A DNA stretch of 23,438 nucleotides from Bacillota bacterium (lineage in GTDB: Bacteria; Bacillota; Clostridia; Christensenellales; Aristaeellaceae): NCBI GenBank assembly GCA_023413135.1, contig JAEZQK010000083.1:1-23438 (forward strand). The letters run 5' to 3'. The position numbers and the translations under genes are program-made. Under the pieces are notes generated by a model. It saw only the letters and a program-made list of their open reading frames with translations. It ran no database searches and was not told where the DNA came from. Every line of letters starts with the position of its first letter. Positions within the stretch are counted from its first letter, which is position 1. This document shows, piece after piece, positions 1 to 6,636 of this stretch.

Positions 1-73
1 CCCCTGCCTGCATCCGTTTGCCGCAACCCGCTGCCAGCAATATCACTTCGGTCCGCATGGCTTTTCTTTCCAT
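1..73 (-). CDS. ispD: Probable IspD (2-C-methyl-D-erythritol 4-phosphate cytidylyltransferase), N-terminal fragment
   Basis: Only the first 24 codons lie in the window; the gene runs off the left edge. The ATG at 73 overlaps the rqcP stop by one base (TGATG), a sign of translational coupling. A second in-frame ATG at 58, preceded by GGAAAG, is an equally good start. The peptide reads RTEVILLAAGCGKRMQAG, with the glycine-rich nucleotide-binding loop AAGxGxRM of sugar-phosphate and MEP nucleotidyltransferases; KRMQAG is closest to the IspD version as I remember it. IspD joins CTP and MEP to give CDP-ME, the third step of the non-mevalonate isoprenoid pathway. Dxr and IspG of the same pathway are in this window. 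GlmU or MobA-like transferases share the loop, so the exact identity is an inference. Confidence 0.5.
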   Translation of the reverse strand, partial: MERKAMRTEVILLAAGCGKRMQAG

Positions 74-345
74 CAGTTACGCTCCCGGGCAACCGTCTCA
101 TCCTCCTGGAGTACCCGATACATCTCCGCCGCGCCTTCCTTGCGCACATGCTCCAGCACAGAGACGATCTCATACCGGCCGTACCGGTCACCAAAGCGGA
201 TCTCCAACAGATCACCCGCCTTCACCTCTGCCCCCGGCTTAGCCGTTTTGCCGTTCAGCGACACCCGTCCCCCGGAACAGGCTTCGTTGGCCACTGTCCG
301 CCGCTTGATAATGCGGGATACCTTCAAATATTTGTCCAGACGCAT
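73..345 (-). CDS. rqcP: S4-domain RNA-binding protein RqcP (YabO/Hsp15 family)
   Basis: This 90-residue protein is almost entirely one S4 RNA-binding domain: MRLDKYLKVSRIIKRR at the N-terminus, then GGRVSLNGKTAKPGAEVKAG. RqcP binds 50S subunits carrying stalled peptidyl-tRNA and supports C-terminal alanine tailing by RqcH in bacterial ribosome quality control. The start is set at ATG 345, which has GAGG about eight bases upstream; the longer in-frame TTG at 357 overlaps that ribosome binding site and is unlikely. It sits in the yabM-mazG-hup-rqcP order, as in B. subtilis and many clostridia, but is followed by a probable ispD instead of yabP-yabQ-divIC. The 340-base gap upstream (terminator plus hairpin element) implies its own promoter or readthrough; I could not identify a convincing promoter. 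Confidence 0.88.
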   Translation of the reverse strand: MRLDKYLKVSRIIKRRTVANEACSGGRVSLNGKTAKPGAEVKAGDLLEIRFGDRYGRYEIVSVLEHVRKEGAAEMYRVLQEDETVARERN

Positions 346-425
346 GGAATACCTCAACCTTCACAGCAATATGTTCCCAATTGCAAAAATCGCACAGCAC
401 TAGCTGAAACCTGCAATGGGGATGC

Positions 426-683
426 ATTGAAGAGGGGGAACCCCTTCAATTGTAATCGTCTCGGCTGGCTTTGCCAGCCGGGCGGGCTGCTTGCGTAGCA
501 AGCTTTACTTACACGATTCACTGTCCGTAAGCTCAAGGTGAAGGGATTTATCCCTGAATCTGGAGTTTTCAAATGACAAAGTCATTTGAAAACGGAACAC
601 TGGCCAAACGAAGTGAAGGACAGTGCGAGAGCTTACAAGTGAGTCGTGCAAAACTCGAGAAAATGACACAGTCATTTTCTCGA
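426..683. repeat. Multi-hairpin intergenic element (candidate repeat or structured RNA)
   Basis: Most of the hup-rqcP gap is consecutive inverted repeats. They are 426-450 (10-bp stem with one bulge), 462-480 (8 bp, loop TTT), 489-503 (6 bp, loop GTA), 542-555 (6 bp, loop TT), 565-593 (13 perfect bp, loop AAA) and 655-683 (13 perfect bp, loop ACA). An outer arm pairs 512-522 with 638-648 (11 bp, one wobble) and 527-534 with 629-636 (8 bp) and encloses the middle hairpins. The two 13-bp hairpins share the core AAATGAC-NNN-GTCATTT. No coding potential is evident. The wobble T517-G643 is a U-G pair only in plus-strand RNA, weak support for plus-strand folding. The remaining 346-425 shows nothing beyond the rqcP ribosome binding site. 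Confidence 0.6.
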
Positions 684-684
684 C

Positions 685-718
685 CAAAAAACGCCCATGC
701 GAAGCCGCACGGGCGTTT
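685..718 (-). terminator. Intrinsic terminator of hup
   Basis: A 13-bp stem (689-701 with 706-718) has a four-base loop and is followed on the minus strand by a run of six T, about 45 bases after the hup stop. The pair 697/710 is a G-U wobble in minus-strand RNA but an A-C mismatch in plus-strand RNA, so the structure fits termination of minus-strand transcription. It would separate hup from rqcP. Confidence 0.9.
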
Positions 719-763
719 CTGAGTTGATCTTTACCAAACCGCATCAAAAAAGCAGCATTGGCA

Positions 764-1039
764 TTACTCGTTGACGGTGTCCTTCAGCGCCTTGCCGGGC
801 TTGAACACGGGGGCCTTGGAGGCGTCAATCTTGATCTCCTCACCGGTGCGGGGGTTACGGGCTGTGCGGGCGGGACGCTCCTTCACTTCGAAAGAGCCAA
901 AGCCCACGATCTGAACCTTTTCGCCAGCCTTGAGGGAGTCGCTGATGACTTCCACAACAGCGTTGATGACCTTTTCTGCGTCCTTCTTGGTCAGGCCGGT
1001 TTTGGCGACGATGGCGCTGGACAGTTCTGCTTTGTTCAT
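764..1039 (-). CDS. hup: DNA-binding protein HU
   Basis: This 91-residue protein has the usual HU length. The N-terminal helices (MNKAELSSAIVAKTGL) are followed by GFGSFEVKERPARTARNPRT, which matches the HU/IHF signature with the DNA-inserting beta-arm around residues 46-75, and the C-terminal helix FKPGKALKD. HU is a dimeric nucleoid protein that bends DNA without strong sequence preference. The ATG at 1039 has a strong GAGGAGGT ribosome binding site. The gene lies between mazG and rqcP, a placement common in clostridia. It has its own terminator and probably its own promoter, as expected for a highly expressed gene inside an otherwise low-expression cluster. Confidence 0.97.
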   Translation of the reverse strand: MNKAELSSAIVAKTGLTKKDAEKVINAVVEVISDSLKAGEKVQIVGFGSFEVKERPARTARNPRTGEEIKIDASKAPVFKPGKALKDTVNE

Positions 1040-1064
1040 GAAAGTACCTCCTCGTTTTTACCAA

Positions 1065-1093
1065 AATGTATGATGGATTTCGTTTTTTGGGAA
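1065..1093 (-). promoter_or_regulatory. Possible sigma-A promoter of hup
   Basis: On the minus strand TTCCCA (1093-1088) and TACATT (1070-1065) are separated by 17 bases, each matching four of six consensus positions. The spacing is ideal but the boxes are only moderate. It lies in the 130-base mazG-hup gap, 26 bases before the HU start codon, which leaves a short leader containing the ribosome binding site. Confidence 0.4.
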
Positions 1094-1169
1094 ACACCTG
1101 AACCTATATTCGCCCCCATCCGGCAATTTCCTGCCGGGAAGCGGATATCCATTGAGAAGCGTGGATTTA

Positions 1170-2621
1170 TTACCCTTTTTCCAACAGCTTTCCCTTTTCC
1201 CAGTATACATCCATTTCTGATAAAGTCAAGTGTTCCAACGCTTTTCCCTCCGCAACAATTGCTTTTTCCATCCTTTCAAAGCGCCTGATGAACTTATCCA
1301 CGGCGCCGGACAATAAAAGCTCCGGCTGCTTTTTGCACAGGCGTGCCACATTGACTACAGCCAGGAGCAGATCACCCAGTTCTTCGCCGGGATCGGAACC
1401 CTTGTCCAGCTCTTCCTGTACCTCCTGTGCTTCCTCCAGCACCTTCTTCAGTGCTTCCAATGGGTCATTCCAATCAAAGCCCACTTGCTTGGCCTTTTGC
1501 TGCACCTTTTGGGCCCGCATAAGCGCGGGAAGGTGCTTGGGCACATCCGCCATAACGGCGGCCTGGGAGGTAAGACCCCGCTCCTGACGCTTTAGCTTGT
1601 CCCAGCTTACAAGCACTTCTTCCGCCGTGTCGCATTTCACTTGGCCGAAGATATGGGCATGGCGGGAAATCATTTTGCGGCAGATGGCGGTGGTCACGTC
1701 CTTTATGTCGAACTCCCCATGCTGCTTTGCGATCTGCGCGTGGAAGACCACCTGCAACAGTACATCCCCCAGCTCGTCCGCCACATGGTCCATGTCGTTT
1801 TCGTCGATGGCGGAAACAGCCTCGTAGGCTTCCTCCAATAGATATGGGCGCAGCGTTTCATGGGTCTGCTCCTTGTCCCAGGGACAGCCATCCGGTGCGC
1901 GCAGCCTTTCCATCACCTGCAGCAAATCAAAGAAGTCGTGGCGCTCCCTATGAAGCATCGGTGAGGCCGGCACATAAACGGCGCTGGTATGGTCGTATCC
2001 CTTCCGGCGGTCCAAATCGGCAAGCGGAATCTTTTCTACAATGCGCTGCTCTGCCTCCCCCGGCGGGAAAAAGAACACCTCCAGTTCAGGCTCATGCAGC
2101 GTCATCAGCCAAACCTTGATTTCCCCAGCTAATAGGCGGCTGTTCAGCTCGGTGATCATCATCGGCTCGGAAGGCACCAATACCGCATTGGAGCACGCGG
2201 AAGCCGGAAGGATGCGCATGGGCTGTCCGATGGGCAGTTCCTTTAATGCGTTCAGGCAGGGCGCGGTAAGCGGCACTCCCGCCAGGACCGTAACCTGCTT
2301 TTGATGCCCAGCCGTCTTAAGAAGCTCCCGTACCGTTTCATCCGACGTTGGATCGGCTACGCCATAAGCTACCGGGCCCGAGACTGCGGTTTCCCATAAT
2401 GTTTGCACTGCCCGGGCATTCAATGCGTCAAAATCACCGCATTCTTCGTATAGCGCGTCCAGCGTGGTATATTTGATGTTCCGCTTTTCAAGTTCCCCGC
2501 AAGCACCGTGACGGCCTGTGCGCAGGATGACCGTGTGAGCATTCTCAAGCGCGTTCAGCGCGCCCAGCGTAAGAAACTCCAAAGCACCGGGGCCAAGGGG
2601 CACGACCGTGATCTTCTGCAT
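1170..2621 (-). CDS. mazG: YabN-type fusion: tetrapyrrole-methylase-like domain plus MazG nucleotide pyrophosphohydrolase
   Basis: The 483-residue protein has the two-part build of B. subtilis YabN. Residues 1 to about 220 resemble the SAM-dependent tetrapyrrole (corrin/porphyrin) methylase fold, beginning VVPLGPGALEFLTLGAL. Residues about 225-483 are MazG, which hydrolyses (d)NTPs to NMP and PPi and is thought to clear damaged nucleotides. CPWDKEQTH lies at 246-254; the first metal-binding helices carry EEAYE (263-267) and DELGD (282-286), and the second repeat has EEAQE (396-400) and EELGD (413-417), so both halves keep their acidic residues. The role of the methylase domain in this fusion is not settled. 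The start is three bases after the yabM stop, with AAGGAGGAATGAGAT upstream, so the two are probably co-transcribed. Confidence 0.93.
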   Translation of the reverse strand: MQKITVVPLGPGALEFLTLGALNALENAHTVILRTGRHGACGELEKRNIKYTTLDALYEECGDFDALNARAVQTLWETAVSGPVAYGVADPTSDETVRELLKTAGHQKQVTVLAGVPLTAPCLNALKELPIGQPMRILPASACSNAVLVPSEPMMITELNSRLLAGEIKVWLMTLHEPELEVFFFPPGEAEQRIVEKIPLADLDRRKGYDHTSAVYVPASPMLHRERHDFFDLLQVMERLRAPDGCPWDKEQTHETLRPYLLEEAYEAVSAIDENDMDHVADELGDVLLQVVFHAQIAKQHGEFDIKDVTTAICRKMISRHAHIFGQVKCDTAEEVLVSWDKLKRQERGLTSQAAVMADVPKHLPALMRAQKVQQKAKQVGFDWNDPLEALKKVLEEAQEVQEELDKGSDPGEELGDLLLAVVNVARLCKKQPELLLSGAVDKFIRRFERMEKAIVAEGKALEHLTLSEMDVYWEKGKLLEKG

Positions 2622-2624
2622 ATC

Positions 2625-4217
2625 TCATTCCTCCTTGGGCAGTATCTTGCGCTTGCGAAGATGCAAAGCGCTCAAGTCTTCCGGCGTGACGGCCTTGAGC
2701 AGGAATGCCGCTCCCGCATAAACTACAATGCCCAGAACTACCAGAATCATCGTGTAAAGGCGGCCGAAAGGCAGCAATTCCCGCCCGATTAAGATAGCCA
2801 AAGACATTACAGCGGCAGCCAGGGCAGGCCGAATCACAAATCCCCTCCAGTCAAATGACATATGGCCGTATTTGAGCACATAATAAACGTTGGGCACCAT
2901 GCTTACGGTATAGCATACCAGCGAAGAAATAGGCGCGCCATGAATGTTGATGGAAGGGATGCCCACCAGCGTATAATTCAAGATAATTTTGAACGCCACG
3001 CCAAGCATCAGGGTATACATGGGAATACGCTGCTTGCGCATGCCCTGCAAAATGCTGCTGGTGGATTGCACTACGATGAATATAACCACCGTCAGACCAC
3101 TGACTGTTAAGTACTCCGCCGCCAGGGACAGGTTTTCGGATGAAATTTTGCCGCTTCCATAAAAGAAATAAAGCAGTGGCTCTGCAAGAAGGCTCAAACC
3201 CATGGAGCAGGGAAAGCCGATCAAAAAGGACAGCCGCATGCCCAGCCCGCTCTGCCTGGCCACGCCCGCAAAGTCCTTCCTGGCAAAATAGCCTGAAATG
3301 GCGGGAACCAGGCTCATGCCCAACGCAATGGAAAAAGCGGTAGGTACGTTGATCAGATTGATGACCAGGCCGGCGTACAGCCCGTACAGCTCCGTGGCCC
3401 TATCCTGGGTTATGCCGATCTGCTGAAGTCTGGACACCAGCATGGCGGAATCTACAAATGCAGCCAGAGGTACAATGCAGGCTCCCAGCGTGATGGGGAT
3501 GGCATTTACAGCCAGCCGCTTCATCAGCGTTTTCATAGGGATAGGCAGCTGCGTTTCATCCTGAGGATGTCTGTCCAGGTTCTTTTTTCGGCGGGCATAG
3601 GGAATCATGATATAGACCAACGCGATGCCCTCGGCAATGGAGGTGCCGAGTAGGGCGCCTGCCGCCGCGTGAGCCACGCTGACCGTCATTCCCCATGATG
3701 CCAACGGCAAAGCTACCGCCACCTTGCCCACCTGCTCGATCAGCTGGGAGATAGCGGTGGGCACCATGTCCTGCTGTCCCTGCATAAAACCTCGGAAGGC
3801 GGACATGACGCACACCAGGAATAAAGATGGAGCGATGGCAATAAAGCCAAGTTTCGCATCGGGCTTCGCGATGATCTCGCTTATGAAGCCGCTGCCGGCA
3901 ATCAGCACAATGGTGGTCACAAGCCCCAGCACAATCAGCATGTACAGAGCGCTTTGAAATACCCGCCTGGCGTTGTGGGGATCGTCCTTCGCCAGGCAAT
4001 GGGCCACCATCCGGGAAATAGCTACAGGCAACCCCGCAGAGGAAATGGTCAGCAGCAGCGCATAGGTGGGAAAGACAAGCTGATAGGTGCCCACGCCCGC
4101 CTCGCCCACAATCCATGCAAGGGGGACGCGGAACAGGACCCCCACCACCTTGCTCATAAGGCCGGCGATGCCAAGGATCGTCACGCCGCCCATGATAGAC
4201 TTTTGCGTACGGGTCAT
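2625..4217 (-). CDS. SpoVB/YabM-type polysaccharide or lipid flippase (MOP superfamily)
   Basis: This 530-residue integral membrane protein has many hydrophobic segments spread along its length, about 14 as expected for the MATE/MVF/polysaccharide-export (MOP) superfamily. The N-terminal MGGVTILGIAGLMSKVVGVL followed by FRVPLAWIVGEAGVGTYQLV is typical of the SpoVB/YabM/YtgP branch. Relatives flip lipid-linked cell wall or spore cortex precursors; the position between spoVT and mazG matches B. subtilis yabM. The substrate cannot be read from sequence, and spoVB or a MurJ-like (YtgP) role are alternatives, so no symbol is given. ATG 4217 has AAGGAAG nine bases upstream. Transcription probably starts from the promoter inside the spoVT terminator and continues into mazG. 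Confidence 0.88.
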   Translation of the reverse strand: MTRTQKSIMGGVTILGIAGLMSKVVGVLFRVPLAWIVGEAGVGTYQLVFPTYALLLTISSAGLPVAISRMVAHCLAKDDPHNARRVFQSALYMLIVLGLVTTIVLIAGSGFISEIIAKPDAKLGFIAIAPSLFLVCVMSAFRGFMQGQQDMVPTAISQLIEQVGKVAVALPLASWGMTVSVAHAAAGALLGTSIAEGIALVYIMIPYARRKKNLDRHPQDETQLPIPMKTLMKRLAVNAIPITLGACIVPLAAFVDSAMLVSRLQQIGITQDRATELYGLYAGLVINLINVPTAFSIALGMSLVPAISGYFARKDFAGVARQSGLGMRLSFLIGFPCSMGLSLLAEPLLYFFYGSGKISSENLSLAAEYLTVSGLTVVIFIVVQSTSSILQGMRKQRIPMYTLMLGVAFKIILNYTLVGIPSINIHGAPISSLVCYTVSMVPNVYYVLKYGHMSFDWRGFVIRPALAAAVMSLAILIGRELLPFGRLYTMILVVLGIVVYAGAAFLLKAVTPEDLSALHLRKRKILPKEE

Positions 4218-4238
4218 GATCCACTTCCTTTATTAGGC

Positions 4239-4283
4239 AAAAAAATTCCGCAACATGCCTATTATAAGCAATCTGTTGCGGAA
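4239..4283 (-). terminator. Intrinsic terminator of spoVT
   Basis: A perfect 10-bp stem (4246-4255 with 4274-4283) and an 18-base loop are followed on the minus strand by seven T (4245-4239). It begins about 30 bases after the spoVT stop codon. The loop contains a perfect TATAAT, see the overlapping promoter entry. Confidence 0.85.
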
Positions 4284-4289
4284 GCACAA
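4261..4289 (-). promoter_or_regulatory. Probable sigma-A promoter of the yabM-mazG operon, nested in the spoVT terminator
   Basis: On the minus strand TTGTGC (4289-4284) and a perfect TATAAT (4266-4261) are spaced by exactly 17 bases. The -35 box is poor, but the -10 box is consensus. Transcription would start near 4254, in the terminator's 3' stem arm, giving a leader of roughly 35 bases to the yabM ATG at 4217. Such a transcript would lack the 5' stem arm and so would not be stopped by the terminator. Confidence 0.55.
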
Positions 4290-4312
4290 GCAGTAGTGTT
4301 CTCCCTTAATGG

Positions 4313-4867
4313 TTATTGCTCCATCTGGCGGCCCACGATGCCGGCAGCCGTCTCCGCCACTTTCAGTTCCGTGTCCCCCATCTTGACACCCTGCTCCTTG
4401 CTCATGAGCACCACAGCGCCAATGGCCTCCCCGTCGGCAATAATGGGCGAAACCACCTGTGCGGTGTAGCCGGACATATCTTCCTCATTGGTAACAGCCA
4501 CGATCTTACCGCCCACCGAGCGGTTGATGGCCACAGTCTGCCGGTTGGCAATGGCTGCCTCCAAGTCATGGCTGATGGGCTTGTCGCATAACTCTTTTTT
4601 CGATACGCCGCTGGCGGCCACCACCTGGTCCCGGTCCACGATGCAGGCGATATGACCAAGGCTTCTGAAAAGGGATTCCGTATAATCTTTCGCAAAACTG
4701 GACATTTCTCCGATGGGCGAGTATTTTTTCAGGATGACCTCGCCATCCCGGTCCGTATAAATTTCTAACGGATCGCCTTCTCTAATGCGTAAAGTACGCC
4801 TGATTTCTTTTGGGATAACGACGCGCCCCAACTCGTCAATTCTACGAACGATTCCCGTTGCCCTCAA
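4313..4867 (-). CDS. spoVT: Stage V sporulation regulator SpoVT (AbrB-type N-terminus plus GAF-like domain)
   Basis: The protein is 184 residues from the TTG start (B. subtilis SpoVT: 178). Residues 1 to about 50 form the AbrB-type swapped-hairpin DNA-binding domain (ATGIVRRIDELGRVVIPKEI, then RRTLRIREGDPLEIY), nearly identical to SpoVT. The C-terminal GAF-like domain ends GYTAQVVSPIIADGEAIGAV, then ETAAGIVGRQMEQ. SpoVT is a tetrameric forespore regulator that tunes sigma-G genes. The start is taken as TTG 4867, with GGAGGG six bases upstream and protein start MRATGIVRR as in the family; the in-frame GTG at 4900 would place that ribosome binding site inside the gene. It is divergent from hpf and has its own terminator. 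This gene is the clearest sign that the organism makes spores. Confidence 0.95.
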   Translation of the reverse strand: MRATGIVRRIDELGRVVIPKEIRRTLRIREGDPLEIYTDRDGEVILKKYSPIGEMSSFAKDYTESLFRSLGHIACIVDRDQVVAASGVSKKELCDKPISHDLEAAIANRQTVAINRSVGGKIVAVTNEEDMSGYTAQVVSPIIADGEAIGAVVLMSKEQGVKMGDTELKVAETAAGIVGRQMEQ

Positions 4868-5133
4868 AGATAAGCCCTCCTTGTGTGAGCGGGGCTTCAC
4901 CGCCTCGCCGTACTCCTATTGTTTCCCCGCTATGCCCTTTTATTCCGCAAGAAACCATGGAAAAAGAGGTGCCCTACTGTCAATTGATGGGGAATCCGCC
5001 AAGCGCATGGAAAGGAAAACATGGAATACAGCGCCCCAAAAAGAAGGAAATCGCCCCTTTGCGGCGAATGTTGGATATACGGTCAAACCAATGTCCATCC
5101 TAAACGAAAGGGCGTGGTTCCATTGACCCAGAC
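4868..5133. other. Divergent spoVT-hpf intergenic region, no gene seen
   Basis: I see no coding region or RNA gene in this part of the 357-base divergent gap. On the spoVT side there is a 7-bp inverted repeat, AGCGGGG/CCCCGCT (4887-4893 with 4926-4932 in plus coordinates), which could fold in the spoVT leader. A perfect TTGACA on the minus strand (4983-4978) has no -10 box at the right distance. I found no convincing sigma-G or sigma-F promoter for spoVT, and no clear sigma-A promoter for hpf, although both genes must be transcribed from this gap. Confidence 0.4.
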
Positions 5134-5179
5134 GCACGACGGAAGGCTAAAAGCCGTATAAGCCCTGCCGTGCTTTTTT
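5134..5179 (+). terminator. Terminator-like hairpin in the hpf leader (possible attenuator)
   Basis: On the plus strand GCACGACGG (5134-5142) pairs with CTGCCGTGC (5165-5173) with one A-C mismatch and one G-U pair. The stem encloses a small GGCT-AAA-AGCC hairpin (5145-5155) and is followed directly by six T (5174-5179). A second hairpin (5180-5185 with 5192-5197) follows, then the hpf ribosome binding site. It could end an upstream transcript or attenuate hpf. The stem is imperfect, so the call is tentative. Confidence 0.4.
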
Positions 5180-5224
5180 CATCCCTTGGGGGGGATGAGC
5201 CATTAACATAAAGGAGCAAGTGCT

Positions 5225-5767
5225 ATGAAAACGACGATCACCGGAAAAAACATGGTAGTAACGCCGGGCATCCATGACCGGATCATGAAAAAAACAAACC
5301 GCATGGAGCGGTATTTGAAACAGGACACCGAAATGTTCGTCAGGCTTTCCAAGGAACGCACCAGCCGCCGCATCGCCGAGATCACCGTACCCTTCGAGGG
5401 CGTCATCCTGCGGGCGGAAGCTTCCGCCGAGGATAATCTGTACCTGGCCATCGATCAGGCGCTGGCCAAACTGGAAAAGCAGATTCACCGCCACCGCACC
5501 AAGCTGGAAAAGCGGCTGCGGGAGGACGCCTTCAAAAACACCGAAATGGAATTCATCGAGGATGCGGCCACCGGTGCTCAGGAGGAGCGCAGGGTGGTGC
5601 GCACAAAGCAGTTTCCCGTCCGCCCCATGTCGGTGGAGGATGCCGCGTTGCAGATGGAACTTTTGGGGCATGCCTTCTTCGTATTTGTCAACAACGAAAC
5701 CGAGCGCACCAATGTGCTGTATCTGCGCAAGGATGGTAACCTGGGCCTGCTGGAGCCGGAGAATTAA
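5225..5767 (+). CDS. hpf: Ribosome hibernation promoting factor, long form
   Basis: The protein has 180 residues, the size of long HPF. The N-terminal domain (1 to about 100) starts MKTTITGKNMVVTPGIHDRI and carries the basic helix with LEKQIHRHRTKLEKRLRE that sits in the 30S decoding channel. A short linker leads to the C-terminal dimerisation domain (about 123-178): VVRTKQFPVRPMSVEDAALQ, then LLGHAFFVFVNNETE and YLRKDGNLGLLEPEN. Long HPF dimerises 70S ribosomes into inactive 100S particles in stationary phase. AAGGAG lies eight bases before ATG 5225. The gene stands alone between a terminator-like leader and a downstream terminator. The usual clostridial neighbour secA is not seen here. Confidence 0.96.
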   Translation: MKTTITGKNMVVTPGIHDRIMKKTNRMERYLKQDTEMFVRLSKERTSRRIAEITVPFEGVILRAEASAEDNLYLAIDQALAKLEKQIHRHRTKLEKRLREDAFKNTEMEFIEDAATGAQEERRVVRTKQFPVRPMSVEDAALQMELLGHAFFVFVNNETERTNVLYLRKDGNLGLLEPEN

Positions 5768-5815
5768 TGCCAATAGCAGGTTAAACATGAATTCTATCAG
5801 GGATTTCCCTTTATG

Positions 5816-5840
5816 GGCCGCCGGGCAACCGGCGGCCTTT
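5816..5840 (+). terminator. Probable intrinsic terminator of hpf
   Basis: A perfect 9-bp GC-rich stem (5816-5824 with 5829-5837) is closed by a GCAA tetraloop and followed by TTT, then CACTTGTTT. The stem is very stable but the T-tract is short, so termination may be partial. It lies 48 bases after the hpf stop and just before the promoter of the next gene. Confidence 0.65.
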
Positions 5841-5843
5841 CAC

Positions 5844-5872
5844 TTGTTTAGGTACAACCAGTATGGTACAAT
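5844..5872 (+). promoter_or_regulatory. Sigma-A promoter of the hydrolase-comEC-holA operon
   Basis: TTGTTT (5844-5849) and TACAAT (5867-5872) are separated by exactly 17 bases. Transcription would begin near 5879, leaving about 19 bases that include the AGGAGGG ribosome binding site of the gene starting at 5898. The placement directly behind the hpf terminator makes this the likely start of a three-gene operon. Confidence 0.75.
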
Positions 5873-5897
5873 GAGGAAAAAGCAGGAGGGCAATGCA

Positions 5898-6629
5898 ATG
5901 GATATCCGTGTTCTGGGCTACAATGGTCCGTATCCTGCCGCAGGGGGTGCCTGCTCCGGTTATCTGCTTTCCGAGGGAGACGACCGGGTCTTGATAGACT
6001 GCGGACCCGGCGTGCTTTCCCGGCTGATGGCAAGGCTCGATCCGGCCCGGCTTACTGCTGTGCTCCTTTCCCACGGCCATGGCGACCACTGCTCGGATAT
6101 GATGTCGTTTCGGTACTATATGGACATCCGCCGCCAGCAGGATAAAGTGGCGCCTCTTGACGTATACGTACCCAGGGATGAAAATTCACCCACAATCCGT
6201 TTTCTGGCCGAATCTGACTCCTTCCGCATGCATTGGATTCAGGCTGGGGATACGCTTCAGGCTGGAAAGCTTACCATTGCGTGCGGTCCGGCCCGCCATC
6301 CGGTTCCCGCAGTGGGCTTTCGCGTCGGTTCTTTCGGCTATACAGGCGATACGACCGTTCTCCCGGAGCATGCGGATTTTTACAGAGGTGTCTCGGTACT
6401 GCTGGCGGACGGATGCTTTTTGAAATCCCAATGGAAGGAAAGCAGCCCCCACATGGCGGCTTTCCAGGCAGCGGAGCTGGCCCGGGACGCTAAAGCCGGG
6501 CGGCTGATCATTACCCATCTTCGCCCCGATGTGGATGAAGCAACGCTTTTGAAGGAAGCAGCGGCCATCTTTCCCGAGACCTCTTTGGTCAAGGCCGATA
6601 TGCTGATACAAGTTAACAGCGGGAAGTGA
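5898..6629 (+). CDS. Metallo-beta-lactamase-fold hydrolase, RNase Z-like (YhfI type)
   Basis: The protein has 243 residues. The metal-binding motif is LLSHGHGDHCSD (H59, H61, D63, H64), with further ligands in ARHPVPA (H134), GYTGDT (D151) and ITHLRP (H207); all metal-binding positions are present. SPHMAAFQAAELA (H185) is typical of the YhfI branch of ribonuclease Z-like proteins. The substrate is unknown: a phosphodiesterase or RNA-processing role is possible but not shown, and it lacks the long exosite arm of true tRNase Z as far as I can see. Two overlapping ATGs occur (5893 and 5898); only 5898 is in frame and it follows AGGAGGG by seven bases. It is seven bases upstream of comEC and has its own promoter. 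Confidence 0.85.
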   Translation: MDIRVLGYNGPYPAAGGACSGYLLSEGDDRVLIDCGPGVLSRLMARLDPARLTAVLLSHGHGDHCSDMMSFRYYMDIRRQQDKVAPLDVYVPRDENSPTIRFLAESDSFRMHWIQAGDTLQAGKLTIACGPARHPVPAVGFRVGSFGYTGDTTVLPEHADFYRGVSVLLADGCFLKSQWKESSPHMAAFQAAELARDAKAGRLIITHLRPDVDEATLLKEAAAIFPETSLVKADMLIQVNSGK

Positions 6630-6636
6630 CGCGCCC

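Noticed and set aside
1120..1137. CCGGCA-TGCCGG hairpin between mazG and hup
   Set aside because: No T-tract on either strand, so it is not a convincing terminator; too short to call otherwise.
3556..4287. A 243-codon minus-strand frame overlapping the flippase gene in another frame
   Set aside because: Cys/His/Arg-rich shadow of the flippase coding sequence; it also crosses the spoVT terminator.
4900..4950. Possible sigma-G promoter for spoVT (GGAATA followed by CAATAGG)
   Set aside because: Spacing is about 19 bases and the -10 match is poor; not enough to call.
4955..4983. Perfect TTGACA on the minus strand upstream of spoVT
   Set aside because: The sequence at -10 distance is CCATGG, unlike TATAAT, and spoVT is expected to use a forespore sigma factor.
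5147..5788. A 213-codon minus-strand frame opposite hpf
   Set aside because: It covers hpf and its leader exactly in antisense; hpf matches its family over the full length.
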